64,000 nucleotides of DNA, taken from Planctomycetaceae bacterium. Lineage in GTDB: Bacteria; Planctomycetota; Planctomycetia; Planctomycetales; Planctomycetaceae. Within the stretch, counting starts at the first letter, position 1. Each line of letters starts with the position of its first letter. The notes beneath the pieces were generated by a model. The model worked only from the letters and a program-made list of their open reading frames with translations, was not told the origin of the DNA and made no database searches. The position numbers were made by a program, and so were the translations under genes. The stretch lies in assembly GCA_041398825.1 (NCBI GenBank), contig JAWKTX010000012.1, forward strand, positions 124,001 to 188,000. Reading direction: 5' to 3'. Of the stretch, positions 48,678-57,945 are shown in pieces.

Positions 48678-49613
48678 TCAGCGTTCCAGCCAGTCATACA
48701 GTCGGGTCGGGACGCACACACCGCACGTCTTCTGTAAACCCCGCCAGCCCGGTACGGCGTTGACTTCGATCACAAATGCATTTCCAGCTGCATCGTACAT
48801 CAGATCGACTCCGGCGAATACACAGCCGGTGACTTCCGTTGCTCGCCGAGCAAGTTCCACTTCACGGGGGGACGGCGCATGCGGCACGGCAGTGCCTTGT
48901 TGTGCCACGTTGGCTCGAAAATCTCCCGCGCGGGCTGTTCGTTTCATGGCACCAACGACTTCCCCGTCCAGCAGCAACACGCGGATATCTGAGACCGCCT
49001 GAGCTCCGGCACCGGGCTGCAGGAATTGCTGCAGATAAAGGACAGCACCAAGTCGCTCGAGCGTTCGAAAGCAACGCAATGCCAGCTCCGGATCGCTGAC
49101 TCGCATGATTCCTCGTCCTTCAGCGCCAAACAACGGTTTGACGACAACATCGCCACCCAGCTGTTCGAACATTAACATCGCGGCGTCGCTGTCCTCACAC
49201 ACAGCCGTGGCGGGAACGGGTAAACCTGTTTCCGCAAGTTTTTGTGTCGTCAGGTATTTATCCACCGCACATTCCAGGGATTTCGGCGGATTCACAACAC
49301 GCACTCCGGACGACTGCAGACCAGCCAGCACATCCATGCGGGATACGACCTGTTCGAGCGTTCCTGGGGGCATCGTTCGAACCAGAATGACATCCAGTGA
49401 TTCCAGTTCAACGGAATCCGGTTGAGGCACGGAATCCGGTCGAGGCTCAGTGTTGTCGGTATTCCAGCAGCGATACGACACGCCCTGCAACGACATCATC
49501 ACGGTGACCTTGTCGAACAACAACGGGAAAACTTCATGCCCCCGTGAGATGCCAAATCGACAAAGCTCATGCACGTACCAGCTGTCATGATTTCCAAAGA
49601 CACCCACCCGCAT
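48678..49613 (-). CDS. RimK/MptN-like ATP-grasp ligase
   Basis: The 311-residue protein is an ATP-grasp enzyme of the RimK type: pre-ATP-grasp domain (MRVGVFGNHDSWYVHEL), then VDKYLTTQKLAETGLPVP, VVVKPLFGAEGRGI with the ATP-binding lysine, and AGVDLMYDAAGNAFVIEVNAVPGWRG with the Glu and Asn metal ligands. RimK-like ligases add glutamate or similar amino acids to acceptors. It lies near mch, and the related archaeal MptN adds glutamate to tetrahydromethanopterin, so a role in H4MPT maturation is a reasonable inference. Alternatives are ribosomal protein or lysine-type ligases. It is about 300 bases from mch, so operon status is uncertain. Confidence 0.8.
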   Translation of the reverse strand: MRVGVFGNHDSWYVHELCRFGISRGHEVFPLLFDKVTVMMSLQGVSYRCWNTDNTEPRPDSVPQPDSVELESLDVILVRTMPPGTLEQVVSRMDVLAGLQSSGVRVVNPPKSLECAVDKYLTTQKLAETGLPVPATAVCEDSDAAMLMFEQLGGDVVVKPLFGAEGRGIMRVSDPELALRCFRTLERLGAVLYLQQFLQPGAGAQAVSDIRVLLLDGEVVGAMKRTARAGDFRANVAQQGTAVPHAPSPREVELARRATEVTGCVFAGVDLMYDAAGNAFVIEVNAVPGWRGLQKTCGVCVPTRLYDWLER

Positions 49614-49909
49614 ATTCCGTTGTTCCCGTCGTTTCGAGCGATGTCATGCCATTGGAGGAATGAATGTGGCCGGTCAGAGTGGCCAGTTAGTGCCGTGATT
49701 GAATGTGAATCTATCTGATGATCGCATTTTGGCATCAGCTTTCGTGGCGGCAGGTTATTCGCAGCCCGGTCGCAGAAACAGGTTGACTTTCGGCCATCCT
49801 GATCTCTCGCACGCATTTCGGGAATCGTTGCGTCATCCAGAAGGGACGCAGCCGTGTTGTTTCATCTTTGCCGATGCTCATTGACTGTTCAGGGAAAACA
49901 GCAGCTTGC

Positions 49910-50860
49910 TCAGGTCAAGCCGAATGATTCCCTTAGCAAAGCTGGCAGCTTATGCCCGAACTGAAACGAACGTCCTGTCTTCAGGTTGTGAAAAATGACA
50001 ACGGCCGGACTGAACAGAGCCGGATCAAGAGCATAAAAATCGTGGTTCGCAGCTTTGAACAACGACAGGAAGGTTTCACCGTGCGCATCTGAGCTGCTGG
50101 ACGGCACCTGTGGCCCGATTTCTTCGATCAAATCATCATCTGCCCGCACCCAGAGATTGACGGTGGCGCCGTAGAGAATGGCATCGTTTGTGCGACCAAT
50201 TCCCTGCAGGTCGTTCTTTGCGACCGGCGGCAGTGGCGCGGTACCGGTTCCGCTGACTACTGTTTGAAGAGGAAACTTCAGTTCATGCAGTTTGTGCATC
50301 GCTGTTTCCAGAGATCTGGCCACAACCTGAATATTTCCTGCCTGGGAAGCCGTCGGGGCGACCGCCAGCGTTAGTTTAACTTTGGATGGCAGAGATTCCC
50401 GGAGCAAACCGATAGCAGACGCGGTTGGAAGATCGGCGGTCTCCAGGATACCGATGGCTGCATCGTCATCATCGATCGCTTCGAACTCATCAAACAATTC
50501 TTCCTTGCGTGCCAGAGCCCGCATGGGGCCGGATCCCATCGCGAAATAGTCGTCCGTTGCGATTTTCCATCCCGCATACTGGCTCATCAAACAGGCTTCC
50601 ACCGGGTGATCCGTTTGCACCAGAACCTGCGGTACCAGGACGATGGATTCATCCGCGACGTTCAACTGAATGTTTGCCAGATCGGACATGCACATGCGCG
50701 CAAGTAACAATCCGGCGGCTAACCCACCTTCCTGCTTCACACCGAAATCCAGTACACGACAACCATCCACCAGATGGCTGTCGATACGCAGATCGGCGGC
50801 CAGTGCTGCAGCATGATCGGCGAGCGCATCGGCGCGCCTGTTAAGAAATGAGATACCCAA
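49910..50860 (-). CDS. mch: Methenyltetrahydromethanopterin cyclohydrolase
   Basis: Mch interconverts methenyl- and formyl-H4MPT in C1 oxidation. The ~316-residue protein has family segments DGCRVLDFGVKQEGGLAAG, YFAMGSGPMRALARKEEL, then GTGTAPLPPVAKNDLQGIGRTNDAILYGA, which is highly characteristic. I choose the TTG start at 50860, because AGGAG lies nine bases upstream and the protein then starts at the usual family position; the frame extends ten codons further to TTG 50890. Bacterial H4MPT enzymes are known from methylotrophic proteobacteria and planctomycetes. Other pathway genes (fae, mtdB, fhc) are not in the window. Confidence 0.93.
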   Translation of the reverse strand: MGISFLNRRADALADHAAALAADLRIDSHLVDGCRVLDFGVKQEGGLAAGLLLARMCMSDLANIQLNVADESIVLVPQVLVQTDHPVEACLMSQYAGWKIATDDYFAMGSGPMRALARKEELFDEFEAIDDDDAAIGILETADLPTASAIGLLRESLPSKVKLTLAVAPTASQAGNIQVVARSLETAMHKLHELKFPLQTVVSGTGTAPLPPVAKNDLQGIGRTNDAILYGATVNLWVRADDDLIEEIGPQVPSSSSDAHGETFLSLFKAANHDFYALDPALFSPAVVIFHNLKTGRSFQFGHKLPALLRESFGLT

Positions 50861-51062
50861 TTTGCTGCGCTCCTGTGAGTTCCTGAACAAAAAACACTGG
50901 TCGGAATTGTAAGATTCACGGGATCAATCATCATTCGACCACAGCGAACTATTGCAGACGAGAATGAAATGATCTCTCGGTGTGCTGTTTTGAATGACCA
51001 CCCCGGGTCAAGCAGATCAGGGGGCCACGGTGTCTGCCGACTTCTTTGCCAGGAATACACAG

Positions 51063-51587
51063 ATGGAAATCCACAAAGAACTGATGAATTCCCGACCCGT
51101 AACCGGCAGAGTCGAATGGATTGGCGTCGCTGCCGAACGGATGGCACCGATGCAGGTGAAAACGTCCGTTCAGTTGATCGAACAAGCCGGTATCGAAGGT
51201 GAGCATCATGCTCGCCCAGGCGGCTCATCGAAACGACAGGTAACGCTCATCCAGCACGAACATCTTTCCGTGATTCAGTCACTCCTCGACCGCAAAGATG
51301 TCACTGTTTCGCCCGAGCTTCTACGCCGCAATCTGGTCGTCTCGGGAATTAATCTGAACGTCCTCCGCCATTCCACTTTCCGGATCGGGACGGCATTGCT
51401 GAAAGGAACAGGCAGCTGTCCACCGTGTTCCAGAATGGACGCTAACCTGGGAAAAGGCGGCTACGCGGCCATGGTTGGACACGGGGGGATCACTGCCATC
51501 GTGCTCGAAAACGGATCCGTCACTTGCGGGGACAGCGTAAGGATCGAAATCACAGATGCCGGCACACAAAACGAAGATGAGGAATAA
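51063..51587 (+). CDS. MOSC domain protein
   Basis: The ~174-residue protein carries a MOSC (molybdenum cofactor sulfurase C-terminal) domain: GRVEWIGVAAERMAPM, a loop with IEGEHHARPGGSSKRQVTLI, then NLVVSGINLNVLRHSTFRIG and the conserved Cys segment GTGSCPPCSRMDANLGKGG. MOSC domains bind sulfur or molybdopterin. Stand-alone MOSC proteins are mostly uncharacterised; some reduce N-hydroxylated compounds or bind sulfur. I start at ATG 51063, with AGGA eight bases upstream; an upstream ATG at 50994 would add 23 unlikely residues. It is divergent from mch. Confidence 0.87.
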   Translation: MEIHKELMNSRPVTGRVEWIGVAAERMAPMQVKTSVQLIEQAGIEGEHHARPGGSSKRQVTLIQHEHLSVIQSLLDRKDVTVSPELLRRNLVVSGINLNVLRHSTFRIGTALLKGTGSCPPCSRMDANLGKGGYAAMVGHGGITAIVLENGSVTCGDSVRIEITDAGTQNEDEE

Positions 51588-51681
51588 CACGCGTTCCAGG
51601 GATGGGTTCACAACAATCCACTGACAACAAGAAGCCCGGCATCAAAAAGATGACGGGCGACTGGATTCTTGTTGTGGAGGA

Positions 51682-51787
51682 TAACAGCCAGTTGAAGAGC
51701 GGGACTGGCTCAGGCAGGAGACCTTAAGACACGATCGTTTAGTGTCGTCCAGCTTGCCTGTCCCGGTTTTTCAACGGACAGATGAGA
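51682..51787 (-). repeat. Dispersed ~110-base palindromic element, copy 5
   Basis: Inverted ends cagttgaagagcgggactgg and gcctgtcccggtttttcaac flank the core acacgatcgtttagtgtcgt. It is in the same orientation as copies 4 and 6. It lies 95 bases after the MOSC gene and just before the end of convergent ndk. Confidence 0.85.
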
Positions 51788-51800
51788 TGAGGCCGGACAA

Positions 51801-52265
51801 TTACTCGCCTTCTGCCCATGACCAGTTGACCAGTGCAGACGTGTAGTCACAGATTTCTTCGGCACCGAAATAGATGGCAATTTCACGGTTGGCGGATTCC
51901 ACAGAATCACTGCCATGAATCAGATTCATTTGTTTGCTGGCTCCGAAGTCGCCGCGAATGGTGCCGGGAGCTGCGGCGCGACCGTTGGTGGCCCCGATCA
52001 GAGTTCGCATGACACTGACCGCTTCTGGTCCCTGCACAATCATCGCCACAACGGGGGCTGAAGTGATGAAGTCTTCCAGTTCTGAATAGAACGGCTTCTC
52101 GACATGCTCAGCGTAGTGCTGCTTACTCTGCGCCGATGAAACCTGCAGCATTTTCATCGCAACGATGCCAAGTCCTTTGTTTTCGATGCGAGAAATCACA
52201 GAACCAATCAGCCGACGATGCACACCGTCAGGCTTCACCAGAATCAAAGTTCGCTCAATTGCCAT
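51801..52265 (-). CDS. ndk: Nucleoside diphosphate kinase
   Basis: Ndk transfers the gamma-phosphate between nucleoside triphosphates and diphosphates through a phosphohistidine. The 154-residue protein has ERTLILVKPDGVHRRLIG at the start, the phosphate-binding RTLIGATNGRAAAPGTIRGD, and the active-site motif NLIHGSDS with the catalytic His. A short C-terminal tail (VNWSWAEGE) follows. I start at ATG 52265 (MAIERTLIL); the longer frame to 52325 adds a non-conserved extension. Length is normal. The neighbours are carA upstream on the same strand and repeat copy 5 downstream. Confidence 0.96.
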   Translation of the reverse strand: MAIERTLILVKPDGVHRRLIGSVISRIENKGLGIVAMKMLQVSSAQSKQHYAEHVEKPFYSELEDFITSAPVVAMIVQGPEAVSVMRTLIGATNGRAAAPGTIRGDFGASKQMNLIHGSDSVESANREIAIYFGAEEICDYTSALVNWSWAEGE

Positions 52266-52498
52266 GTTTGTTGCTCGCCTGTCAGGATGATGAAAAAAGT
52301 TACGATTGAGTGTTATTCGAATCACAGGATTCGCCGTTCAGGCGTCCCGTGTTGCTGAAATGTGCGCCGAATTTTTGTGGTGAACGCGGTGATGGCAGGT
52401 CGAATCGTTCCGGCCACCGATGGATTGAAGAATCGATTCTCAAGGCGATCTGTCCATCCGCCGTTGATACGCCATCATCGATCTGCACTGTCATCTGT

Positions 52499-53638
52499 CT
52501 ATACTGCGGTCGCCTGCATCAAGTCGACAAATTCAGTGAAAAGATAATGACTGTCGTGTGGCCCCGCGGCAGCTTCGGGATGGTACTGAACACCGAATGC
52601 AGGGTGCACAGTGTGCCGAATACCTTCCACGGTGTCGTCATTCAAATTGATATGTGTGACCTCAACATCGGCGGGCAGTGAATCCGGATCGACAGCAAAT
52701 CCGTGATTCTGGCTGGTGATTTCCACCTGTCCGGTCCGCTTATTCAGAACAGGCTGATTTGCACCTCGATGTCCGAATCTCAGCTTGAAGGTCTTGCCAC
52801 CGAAGGCCAGGCCCAGCAACTGCAGACCAAGACATATCCCGAAAATCGGCTTCTTACCAAGAAGTCCGCGAATCGTTTCAATCGCATAAGTCAGCGGCTC
52901 CGGATCTCCCGGACCATTGGACAGAAACACACCGTCGGGATTCAGTGCCAGGATATCTTCAGTGGTCGATGTGCCGGGGACGATCGTTACGCGACATCCG
53001 GCGTCCTTGAGATAGCGAGGGATGTTCAGCTTCATGCCATAGTCGATGGCGACTACATGAGGACCATCCGTTCGATCGGCGAACGAGTGAAAGCTGGTGG
53101 GCCGTCCAAGTTCCTGCAGCGATTCATTCCACTGGCAGGAATCAATGTTCATGACCTCGCGCACCAGGTCCTGTCCCACAATATCTGCGCTTTGCCGGGC
53201 TTTCTGGACGAGGGATTCTTCGTTCAGATCTGTCGTGGACAGAATGCCTTTCATCGCGCCCTGAGTTCGAATCTGTCGAACGATGGAACGGGTGTCGACG
53301 CCCTGAATCCCGATGATGCCATTTTGCTTCAGGTACGCATCCAGCGATTCCGTCGATCGGTAGTTGCTGGGGATGTCGCAGAGTTCCTTGATCACGAAAC
53401 CCCGAAGAAACAGGCCGCGACTTTCGACATCTTCTTTGTTGATTCCGTAGTTACCGATCAGCGGGTAAGTCATTGTGACGATCTGGCCGTTGTAGGATGG
53501 ATCCGTCAGAATCTCCTGATATCCCGTCATGCTGGTATTGAAGACGACTTCGCCGCAGACTTCACCATCTGCGCCAAACGCCTGCCCCGAAAACACACTG
53601 CCGTTAGCCAGAGCCAACTTTGCCGGACGACCTGCCAT
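52499..53638 (-). CDS. carA: Carbamoyl-phosphate synthase small subunit
   Basis: CarA is the glutamine amidotransferase subunit that supplies ammonia to CarB for carbamoyl phosphate (arginine and pyrimidine pathways). The 379-residue protein shows the CarA N-terminal domain (LALANGSVFSGQAFGADGE, GEVVFNTSMTGYQEIL) and a class I amidotransferase domain with nucleophile Cys in PIFGICLGLQLLGLAFG and the His and Glu pair in GVQYHPEAAAGPHDS. Length is typical. The carB partner is not in this window. Upstream is the dispersed repeat copy 6 and the divergent SDR gene; downstream is ndk. Confidence 0.96.
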   Translation of the reverse strand: MAGRPAKLALANGSVFSGQAFGADGEVCGEVVFNTSMTGYQEILTDPSYNGQIVTMTYPLIGNYGINKEDVESRGLFLRGFVIKELCDIPSNYRSTESLDAYLKQNGIIGIQGVDTRSIVRQIRTQGAMKGILSTTDLNEESLVQKARQSADIVGQDLVREVMNIDSCQWNESLQELGRPTSFHSFADRTDGPHVVAIDYGMKLNIPRYLKDAGCRVTIVPGTSTTEDILALNPDGVFLSNGPGDPEPLTYAIETIRGLLGKKPIFGICLGLQLLGLAFGGKTFKLRFGHRGANQPVLNKRTGQVEITSQNHGFAVDPDSLPADVEVTHINLNDDTVEGIRHTVHPAFGVQYHPEAAAGPHDSHYLFTEFVDLMQATAV

Positions 53639-53816
53639 TGCGATAGTTCCCGTTGTTATGTTTTTCGAAGTCTTTTTCCTCCGCGCCCTCCGCGCGCAGA
53701 ATCACCGCAGAGGAGGGAACGGAGATTCAGGGAGTTTTACCAATGCCATCCGCCCCGGAAAAGCAGTCAGCACTGACAGCTCACAGATTCGCAGAATTGG
53801 TGCCCACACCGAGCTG

Positions 53817-53916
53817 ACAGCCTGTTGAAGAACGAGACTAGCTCCAGCAGGAGACCCGGAAATACGACGGTTTCCCGTCGTCCTGCATGCCTGTCCTGGT
53901 TTTTCCACGGACAGCT
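53817..53916 (-). repeat. Dispersed ~110-base palindromic element, copy 6
   Basis: Ends ctgttgaagaacgagactag and gcctgtcctggtttttccac enclose a core with a strong 7-base hairpin, acgacgg-tttc-ccgtcgt. Unlike most copies it lies between two divergent gene starts (carA and the SDR), about 90 bases from the SDR start. Confidence 0.85.
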
Positions 53917-54006
53917 CACCGTCCTGCGTCTGCCTCAACCTCCAAACGGGAGAAAGGAGATCGCTCCAGCGTTTACCGCCCGCGGTCCGATGATTACCCT
54001 GCCCGC

Positions 54007-54783
54007 ATGTTTGCTTCGCTGTCGGGAAAACGAATTGTTGTGACAGGCTCTTCCAGTGGAATCGGTCGAGCCATCGCATTGTCCTGCGCAGAGGCAGGGG
54101 CCGATATTGTGGTCCATTGCCGCAGCTCAATCGAGCAAGCCAATCAAACCGCGGATGCTGCTCGCCGGTTGGGAGTTCGGGCTGAGGTTTTCGCGGCCGA
54201 CTTGTCAGACTCGACCTGCCGACAGAACTTTGTTGACTGCTGTTTTGATTCCGGAGTGGTTTCCGCGCTGGTCAACAATGCAGGAGCTGACCTTCTGACC
54301 AAAGAGTTGAAGAACGCTCCGTTTGCTGAAAAGCTCGGCGCATTACTGCAAACCGATGTCGCGGGGACTGTCGAACTTTCCCGCGCGTTTGGCCACCGAT
54401 TTCGCGAACATCGTCGGGCCGATCCCTCCTGTCCCCTACCCTGCATAATCAACATCGGATGGGACCAGTCTGACCGGGGAATGGAAGGAGACAGCGGTGA
54501 GCTCTTCGCCACGGCCAAGAATGCGATCATGGGCTTCAGCAGATCGCTCGCGGTAAGCCTTGCACCAGACGTTCGGGTCAACTGCATTGCTCCTGGCTGG
54601 ATTCTGACCGCCTGGGGAGAAGGTGCAAGCGATTACTGGCAGCAGCGTGTGTTGGACGAGACTCCGATGAAACGGTGGGGCACACCCGAAGATATCGCCA
54701 ATATGGCCCGTTTTCTGCTGAGCGACGAAGCTGGCTACCTGACGGGTCAGGTGATTAACGTCAACGGCGGAGCTGTTCGATGA
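54007..54783 (+). CDS. Short-chain dehydrogenase/reductase-like protein with Phe at the catalytic Tyr position
   Basis: The 258-residue protein is a classical SDR: VVTGSSSGIGRAIAL cofactor motif, VHCRSS after the second strand, NNAGAD, then INIGWD and PGWILTAWGEG, ending TGQVINVNGG. The active-site YxxxK reads LFATAKNAIM, so the Tyr is Phe and the usual Ser before it is not evident. It overlaps the following DHPS-like gene by four bases (ATGA), so they are one operon. In folate and pterin pathways SDR proteins such as pteridine reductases reduce dihydropterins; a role in H4MPT formation is suggested only by context. The Phe change casts doubt on ordinary catalysis. Confidence 0.82.
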   Translation: MFASLSGKRIVVTGSSSGIGRAIALSCAEAGADIVVHCRSSIEQANQTADAARRLGVRAEVFAADLSDSTCRQNFVDCCFDSGVVSALVNNAGADLLTKELKNAPFAEKLGALLQTDVAGTVELSRAFGHRFREHRRADPSCPLPCIINIGWDQSDRGMEGDSGELFATAKNAIMGFSRSLAVSLAPDVRVNCIAPGWILTAWGEGASDYWQQRVLDETPMKRWGTPEDIANMARFLLSDEAGYLTGQVINVNGGAVR

Positions 54784-56234
54784 TGCCATCGGCACCCTCG
54801 CTGAATGGCGAGTCGCAGGGATCAGCCGACCACCTCTTATTTGTCACCGGTCGCCTTGCGGAAGCCAGCCTTCGCGAAGTGCTCGCGCCGATAAGTCAAC
54901 AGAAGAACTTCACCTATGACATCGCTGTCCCCGGCATTCAGGTTGCCGCTTTATTGCATGTGAGCCTGCTACTCCGGCGACTGGTCATTCCTCCAAAAAC
55001 CACGCGCGTTGTACTTCCGGGGTGGGTGCAGGGAGACCTGAATCTTCTTACCGCGCACTTCGGCCTTTCCTTTGAGCGTGGTCCCAAAGATCTGAGGGAT
55101 CTTCCCGAATACTTTGGACTGGGCAAACGCCGGACAGTTGCGCTGGATCGTTACAGCATCGCTATCATCGGCGAAATCAATCACGCCACGCGGATGCCGC
55201 TGCAGGATGTCCTGGCCGAAGCGTCGTCACTGGCTGCCAGTGGCGCGGATCTGATTGACATTGGATGCGTTCCCGGTGAATCGTCGCCGCGTGTTTCGGA
55301 AATTGTTCGTGCGGTGCGGGACCTGAATCTGCGAGTCTCCATCGACAGTTTCGACCAGAACGAAGTCGAACAGGCGGTGCAGAACGGCGCCGAATTGATC
55401 CTCAGCTGTAATCATTCGAATTATGACTGGGTGACCCGACTGGGTGTCGAGGTGGTGGCGATTCCTGACAGCCCGGCGGACACGGAATCACTGGAACGAC
55501 TCGTCCAGAAGCTGACGGCTGATCGAGTGGCATTTCGCATCGATCCCATCATCGAACCCATCGGCATGGGGTTTACCGCTTCCCTTGAACGCTACATGAG
55601 GGCCCGACGCCGCTTTCCGGATGTCGCGATGATGATGGGCATCGGGAACGTCACCGAGCTAACGGAAGCCGATTCAGCCGGGATGAATATGCTGCTGGCG
55701 GCCATCTGCGAAGAACTGGGCATTCAGAGTGTTCTGACAACTCAGGTCATTAACTGGTGCCGGACGGCCGTGGCAGAATTCGACATCGCGCGGCGTCTGG
55801 CTCATCATGCGGTTACGCAGCAGGTCATCCCCAAACATCTGATATCGTCGCTGGTCATGTTGCGGGACCCTCGATGGACCGTACGAACCGCAGAGCAACT
55901 GCGAGCACTGGCAGATCGACTGACGGACTCCAACTTCCGCATCTTTGCTGAAGCGGGCGAATTGCATCTGATGAACCGACACGGACACTGGACCGGAACG
56001 AATCCGTTTGACTTATTTGCGTCGGCTCAGGCAGTCACCAACAGCCCGTCCAATCAAACCCATGCAGAAATCGACGCCAGCCACGCGTTCTATCTCGGCT
56101 ACGAACTCGCCCGCGCGGAACTGGCACTGCAGCTGCATAAGCAGTACGAACAGGACGTTCCGCTCCGCTGGGGACTGCTCAGCAATGGCGGCGGTCACAA
56201 TCGCCATCCGGATAACGAATCGGCCCCATCCTGA
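54780..56234 (+). CDS. Dihydropteroate synthase-like protein of the H4MPT pathway
   Basis: The 484-residue protein has an N-terminal part (HLLFVTGRLAEASLREVLAP, then VVLPGWVQGDLN) and a central DHPS-like TIM barrel: IAIIGEINHATRMPLQDVL, GADLIDIGCVPGE, LRVSIDSFDQNEVEQAV, AELILSCNHSN and PIIEPIGMGFTASLERY. The C-terminal ~120 residues are a further domain. Similar DHPS-like proteins occur beside H4MPT C1 genes in methylotrophs and planctomycetes and are thought to serve H4MPT biosynthesis. True folate DHPS is shorter (~280 residues), so this is not ordinary FolP. It starts at ATG 54780, overlapping the SDR stop. Confidence 0.85.
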   Translation: MMPSAPSLNGESQGSADHLLFVTGRLAEASLREVLAPISQQKNFTYDIAVPGIQVAALLHVSLLLRRLVIPPKTTRVVLPGWVQGDLNLLTAHFGLSFERGPKDLRDLPEYFGLGKRRTVALDRYSIAIIGEINHATRMPLQDVLAEASSLAASGADLIDIGCVPGESSPRVSEIVRAVRDLNLRVSIDSFDQNEVEQAVQNGAELILSCNHSNYDWVTRLGVEVVAIPDSPADTESLERLVQKLTADRVAFRIDPIIEPIGMGFTASLERYMRARRRFPDVAMMMGIGNVTELTEADSAGMNMLLAAICEELGIQSVLTTQVINWCRTAVAEFDIARRLAHHAVTQQVIPKHLISSLVMLRDPRWTVRTAEQLRALADRLTDSNFRIFAEAGELHLMNRHGHWTGTNPFDLFASAQAVTNSPSNQTHAEIDASHAFYLGYELARAELALQLHKQYEQDVPLRWGLLSNGGGHNRHPDNESAPS

Positions 56235-57374
56235 ACTTTCCATGCCAGTCCTTGTGACGCTGACAGAAAGGGTCGAAGGGAGTTTCCATTGAGTTCGCTG
56301 CAATGTGGCCGCTGCAGAGGAACCCATCGCAGGTTCAGGGCGAAGAGACGAATTGACGCCTTCCCGCGTCGAGTTGGTTGAAAATCAGCCACAAACAACC
56401 GCAAATGGAATTTTCATAACCTGTTTGATTGAAATGCGTTACGGCGATTTTGGAAACTTTCTTCCACTGTTTGGAGAAAATGTCGATAGAATCTCAGAAC
56501 CTTTTTCCGTTTGCTGATGTCTAACGGGCAACTCCTCCGGGAGACTGACTGCGGTTCCGCCCATGAATTTTTCAGGACCGCAGTGGTTCGAAGGTGCAGA
56601 AAATCACCTGAACATTCAATTCTGTGTGTCGTCCGACACGTTTCGTTTCATCCGGATACATTTTAACCAAACCGTTTGAGAGCCAGCGTTGGCTTTCACC
56701 AAAATTGGCGTTGTCCACCGTGGCGACGCAAGCCAATGGACCGAATAAGCCCTGCGGGGATCGGGACCAGTAAGAGGAGGCAGAAACATGCTGCTGACAA
56801 ACATTACCAATGCCGTCGTCACAACTACTCAGACAACACTGAGCAACGTGATTGCCGAGCTGCGTGTGTTTGCAGGCCTCCTCGGGAAGATCGGATCGGA
56901 ACCGATGGGAATGCCGCGCGCGAAATACCTGCAACGGTATGCGGCGTCGCATCAACAGGAAGGATTGCAGGACACACCAGTCGATCGCTGGCATCGCTTA
57001 GGCGGTGCCATATTGAGTCGCCTGATGTCGTCGGGCAGAACAGTGCCCATCTCCTGTTGCTGTTGTCCATCTGGTTGCGGCTGCCACAGCTAAAGCGTTG
57101 CCTGAGCTTCCCGCGGAGTCCTTCTAACCAGGATGACTTTGCGAAATTCAGGTCAGTGCTGTGCGAGCCGCCGGAAGGTGTTGACTGCCCGTTATCGGGC
57201 ACACCTTCAAGCGTTCTGCCAATCGATTGTTGCTTTGCCTAAGCATCGATTTGCAATCGCCCTCCACCGCGAATTCCTTCGTCCCTGCATTATGCATTGA
57301 GGCTGGATCGTTCGTTCACGAATGTATCAGCCACTTCAATGAATCATGTCGGACGATTACTGTAAGGATTACAG
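56235..57374. other. Long gap (1140 bases) without a confident gene
   Basis: Most frames here are unlike proteins. A plus frame at 56788-57093 (101 codons, MLLTNITNAVVTTT, ending in a Cys-rich tail) has a strong AGGAGG site at good distance and may be a small gene, but I recognise no family; a minus frame overlaps it at 56572-56994. AAGGA upstream of 57375 serves the sigma factor. Confidence 0.4.
56788..57093 (+). CDS. Possible small protein with a strong ribosome-binding site
   Basis: This 101-codon frame starts ten bases after AGGAGG, which is the best start signal in the gap. The N-terminal half is Thr-rich with an amphipathic helix (NVIAELRVFAGLLGKIG), and the end contains six Cys within 14 residues (ISCCCCPSGCGCHS). 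I recognise no family. It could be a small metal-binding peptide or a chance frame. Confidence 0.3.
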   Translation: MLLTNITNAVVTTTQTTLSNVIAELRVFAGLLGKIGSEPMGMPRAKYLQRYAASHQQEGLQDTPVDRWHRLGGAILSRLMSSGRTVPISCCCCPSGCGCHS

Positions 57375-57929
57375 ATGATGTCCGCCCGAACTCTGAATGA
57401 AACTGTGATTGCCGCTCAGAACGGTGACCGCGAAGCGTTTGACGAACTTGTTCTTCAATTCGAATCGCGAGTTTTTGGTATTGTTATGCAGCGACTTCGA
57501 AATACCGCAGAAGCGGACGAAGTGGTTCAGGAAGTTTTTCTGCGAGCTTTTCGAAAGCTGTCTCAGTTAAACGAGCCTGACCGGTTTGCCGGATGGTTGT
57601 GCCAAATCGCGACTCGACTCTCCATTAACCGAGCAGTTCGACGTCCCAACGAGTCACCCGTTGAGCCGGAAACATTCGAAGCGCTTCAGGTTGCTCCCGA
57701 TAATCCATTTGATCACCTGCTGCGGCAGGAAAGTATCGAGCAACTGCGAGATGGCCTGAACCGACTGGGCGATCTGGATCGTGAAACTTTGTGGGCCTTC
57801 TACTTTGAAGGATCCTCGCTGAAGGAGATGAGCGATCAGTTTTCCAGCCCGATCGGGACCATCAAGCGACGTCTGCATACCGCTCGTGGACGTTTGAAAG
57901 ATGTGCTGGGGACGTTGGCCCCAGCTTAG
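57375..57929 (+). CDS. RNA polymerase sigma factor, ECF type
   Basis: The 184-residue protein has region 2 (AFDELVLQFESRVFGIVMQRL, then EADEVVQEVFLRAFRKL and FAGWLCQIATRLSINRAVRR) and region 4 (LGDLDRETLWAFYFEGSSLKEMS, then IGTIKRRLHTARGRLK). Region 3 is absent, as in ECF sigma factors. No anti-sigma gene follows directly; a dispersed repeat and a terminator hairpin come next. Start is ATG 57375 (a second ATG follows) with AAGGA upstream. It may respond to envelope stress or nutrients; the target regulon cannot be told. Confidence 0.92.
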   Translation: MMSARTLNETVIAAQNGDREAFDELVLQFESRVFGIVMQRLRNTAEADEVVQEVFLRAFRKLSQLNEPDRFAGWLCQIATRLSINRAVRRPNESPVEPETFEALQVAPDNPFDHLLRQESIEQLRDGLNRLGDLDRETLWAFYFEGSSLKEMSDQFSSPIGTIKRRLHTARGRLKDVLGTLAPA

Positions 57930-57945
57930 CTTTCCTGTCATGGTC

